A DNA stretch of 5,688 nt from Ruminococcaceae bacterium UBA1447 (GTDB lineage: Bacteria > Bacillota > Clostridia > Oscillospirales > Acutalibacteraceae): NCBI GenBank assembly GCA_002329225.1, contig DCTF01000112.1, forward strand, positions 4,154 through 9,841, written 5' to 3'. The translations under genes and the position numbers were made by a program. A model generated the notes under the pieces. The model searched no databases and was not told where the DNA came from. It worked only from the letters and a program-made list of their open reading frames with translations. Positions 5,115 through 5,688 of this stretch are shown one piece after another. Numbering within the stretch: position 1 is the stretch's first letter; every line of letters begins with the position of its first letter.

Positions 5115-5688
5115 TTGTTAAAGTTCTTGCAGAGAACACAAGTGTTTCAGCGGAGTTTATCAGTGAACACGGGCTCAGCCTGTATATTGAAACGGAAAAT
5201 AATAAAATCCTTTTTGACACGGGGTCAGGTTCCGCTTTTGCCGAAAATGCAAAAAGGCTGGGTGTTGACCTCTCCTTAGTTGATTTGGCGGTATTATCCC
5301 ACGGTCACTATGACCATGCCGGCGGACTGAAAACTTTTTTCAACCTGAACAGCCGCGCCGAAGTATATGTTCACAAAGAGGCTTTCGCCCCGCACTATGC
5401 CAACCGCTCCGGAGGAGAAAAGGATTACATCGGCGCAGATCAAAGCCTTTTGGAAAACGAGCGCTTCGTTTTTTGTGACGACTCAAAAGTAATTGACGAT
5501 GAGCTGGAACTGTTTGCCGCGGTAAGGGGTAAAAGATTTGTTCCCTCAGGCAATAAAGACCTGTTAGTTAAAGAGGGAGACTCATTCAGAGCTGATCCCT
5601 TTTTGCATGAACAGAATCTTATAGTCCGACAGGGGAATAAAACTATGCTTGTTGCCGGTTGTGCTCATAGGGGAATAGTAAATATTGA
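5111..5688 (+). CDS. Metallo-beta-lactamase-fold hydrolase, dihydropterin-synthase-like (C terminus off right edge)
   Basis: The ATG at 5111 overlaps the previous stop codon (ATGA). The frame stays open for 192 codons to the window's end. The metal-binding motif S-H-G-H-Y-D-H-A-G-G gives H64, H66, D68 and H69. It is preceded by I-L-F-D-T-G (33-38), the usual MBL second strand. Later H166 (F-L-H-E-Q) and H186 (G-C-A-H-R-G-I-V-N) match metal-ligand positions of the COG1237 group. That group includes the archaeal 7,8-dihydropterin-6-methyl-4-(beta-D-ribofuranosyl)-aminobenzene-5'-phosphate synthase family, but bacterial members have no established substrate, and no methanopterin genes are seen here. 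COG1237-type proteins are about 260-290 residues, so roughly a quarter to a third is missing. Its location in the operon suggests a linked role, by inference. Confidence 0.9.
   Translation, partial: MIVKVLAENTSVSAEFISEHGLSLYIETENNKILFDTGSGSAFAENAKRLGVDLSLVDLAVLSHGHYDHAGGLKTFFNLNSRAEVYVHKEAFAPHYANRSGGEKDYIGADQSLLENERFVFCDDSKVIDDELELFAAVRGKRFVPSGNKDLLVKEGDSFRADPFLHEQNLIVRQGNKTMLVAGCAHRGIVNI

Overview
The window looks like chromosomal DNA from an anaerobic, low-to-medium-GC Firmicute, most likely a member of the Clostridia (Oscillospiraceae-like). This rests on strong GGAGG ribosome sites, sigma-A-type promoters, the recognisable clostridial membrane-protein family at 342-2114, and the anaerobe-typical set of iron-sulfur and NifX-like genes. 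No mobile element, tRNA, rRNA or CRISPR array is visible.

Layout. Minus strand, 158 down to 1: the first 52 codons of a hydroxypyruvate-isomerase-like TIM-barrel protein, running off the left edge, with its own strong promoter (195-223). Plus strand, 342-2114: a 590-residue protein with three membrane segments and a large extracytoplasmic region, function unknown, transcribed divergently and closed by a strong terminator (2132-2164). From about 2190 to the right edge lies one operon: a sigma-A promoter flanked by two inverted operator copies; a Gly-rich DUF5320-type small protein (2272-2562); a 16-bp intergenic hairpin; a DUF134/UPF0251 regulator (2627-3016) whose apparent start codon is ATA; a NifX/MTH1175-like FeMo-cofactor-type protein (3031-3393); two tandem MinD/Mrp-type ATPases, each with an inserted two-cluster ferredoxin module (3386-4255 and 4227-5114); and the 5' part of a metallo-beta-lactamase-fold hydrolase (5111 to the right edge). 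The last four genes overlap one another, which suggests translational coupling.

How the genes may work together. NifX-like proteins carry metal-sulfur clusters, and MinD/Mrp-type ATPases with ferredoxin inserts are linked to iron-sulfur or mixed-metal cluster handling. The nearest characterised relative known to me is the ORP (orange protein) cluster of Desulfovibrio, which pairs a Nitro_FeMo-Co-family protein with two ATPases of this kind. The operon is therefore most simply read as a widespread but poorly understood metal-cluster system with its own DUF134 regulator. The promoter architecture suggests that this regulator, or another dimeric regulator, represses the operon. The least ordinary points are the ATA start of the regulator and the paired inverted operators.
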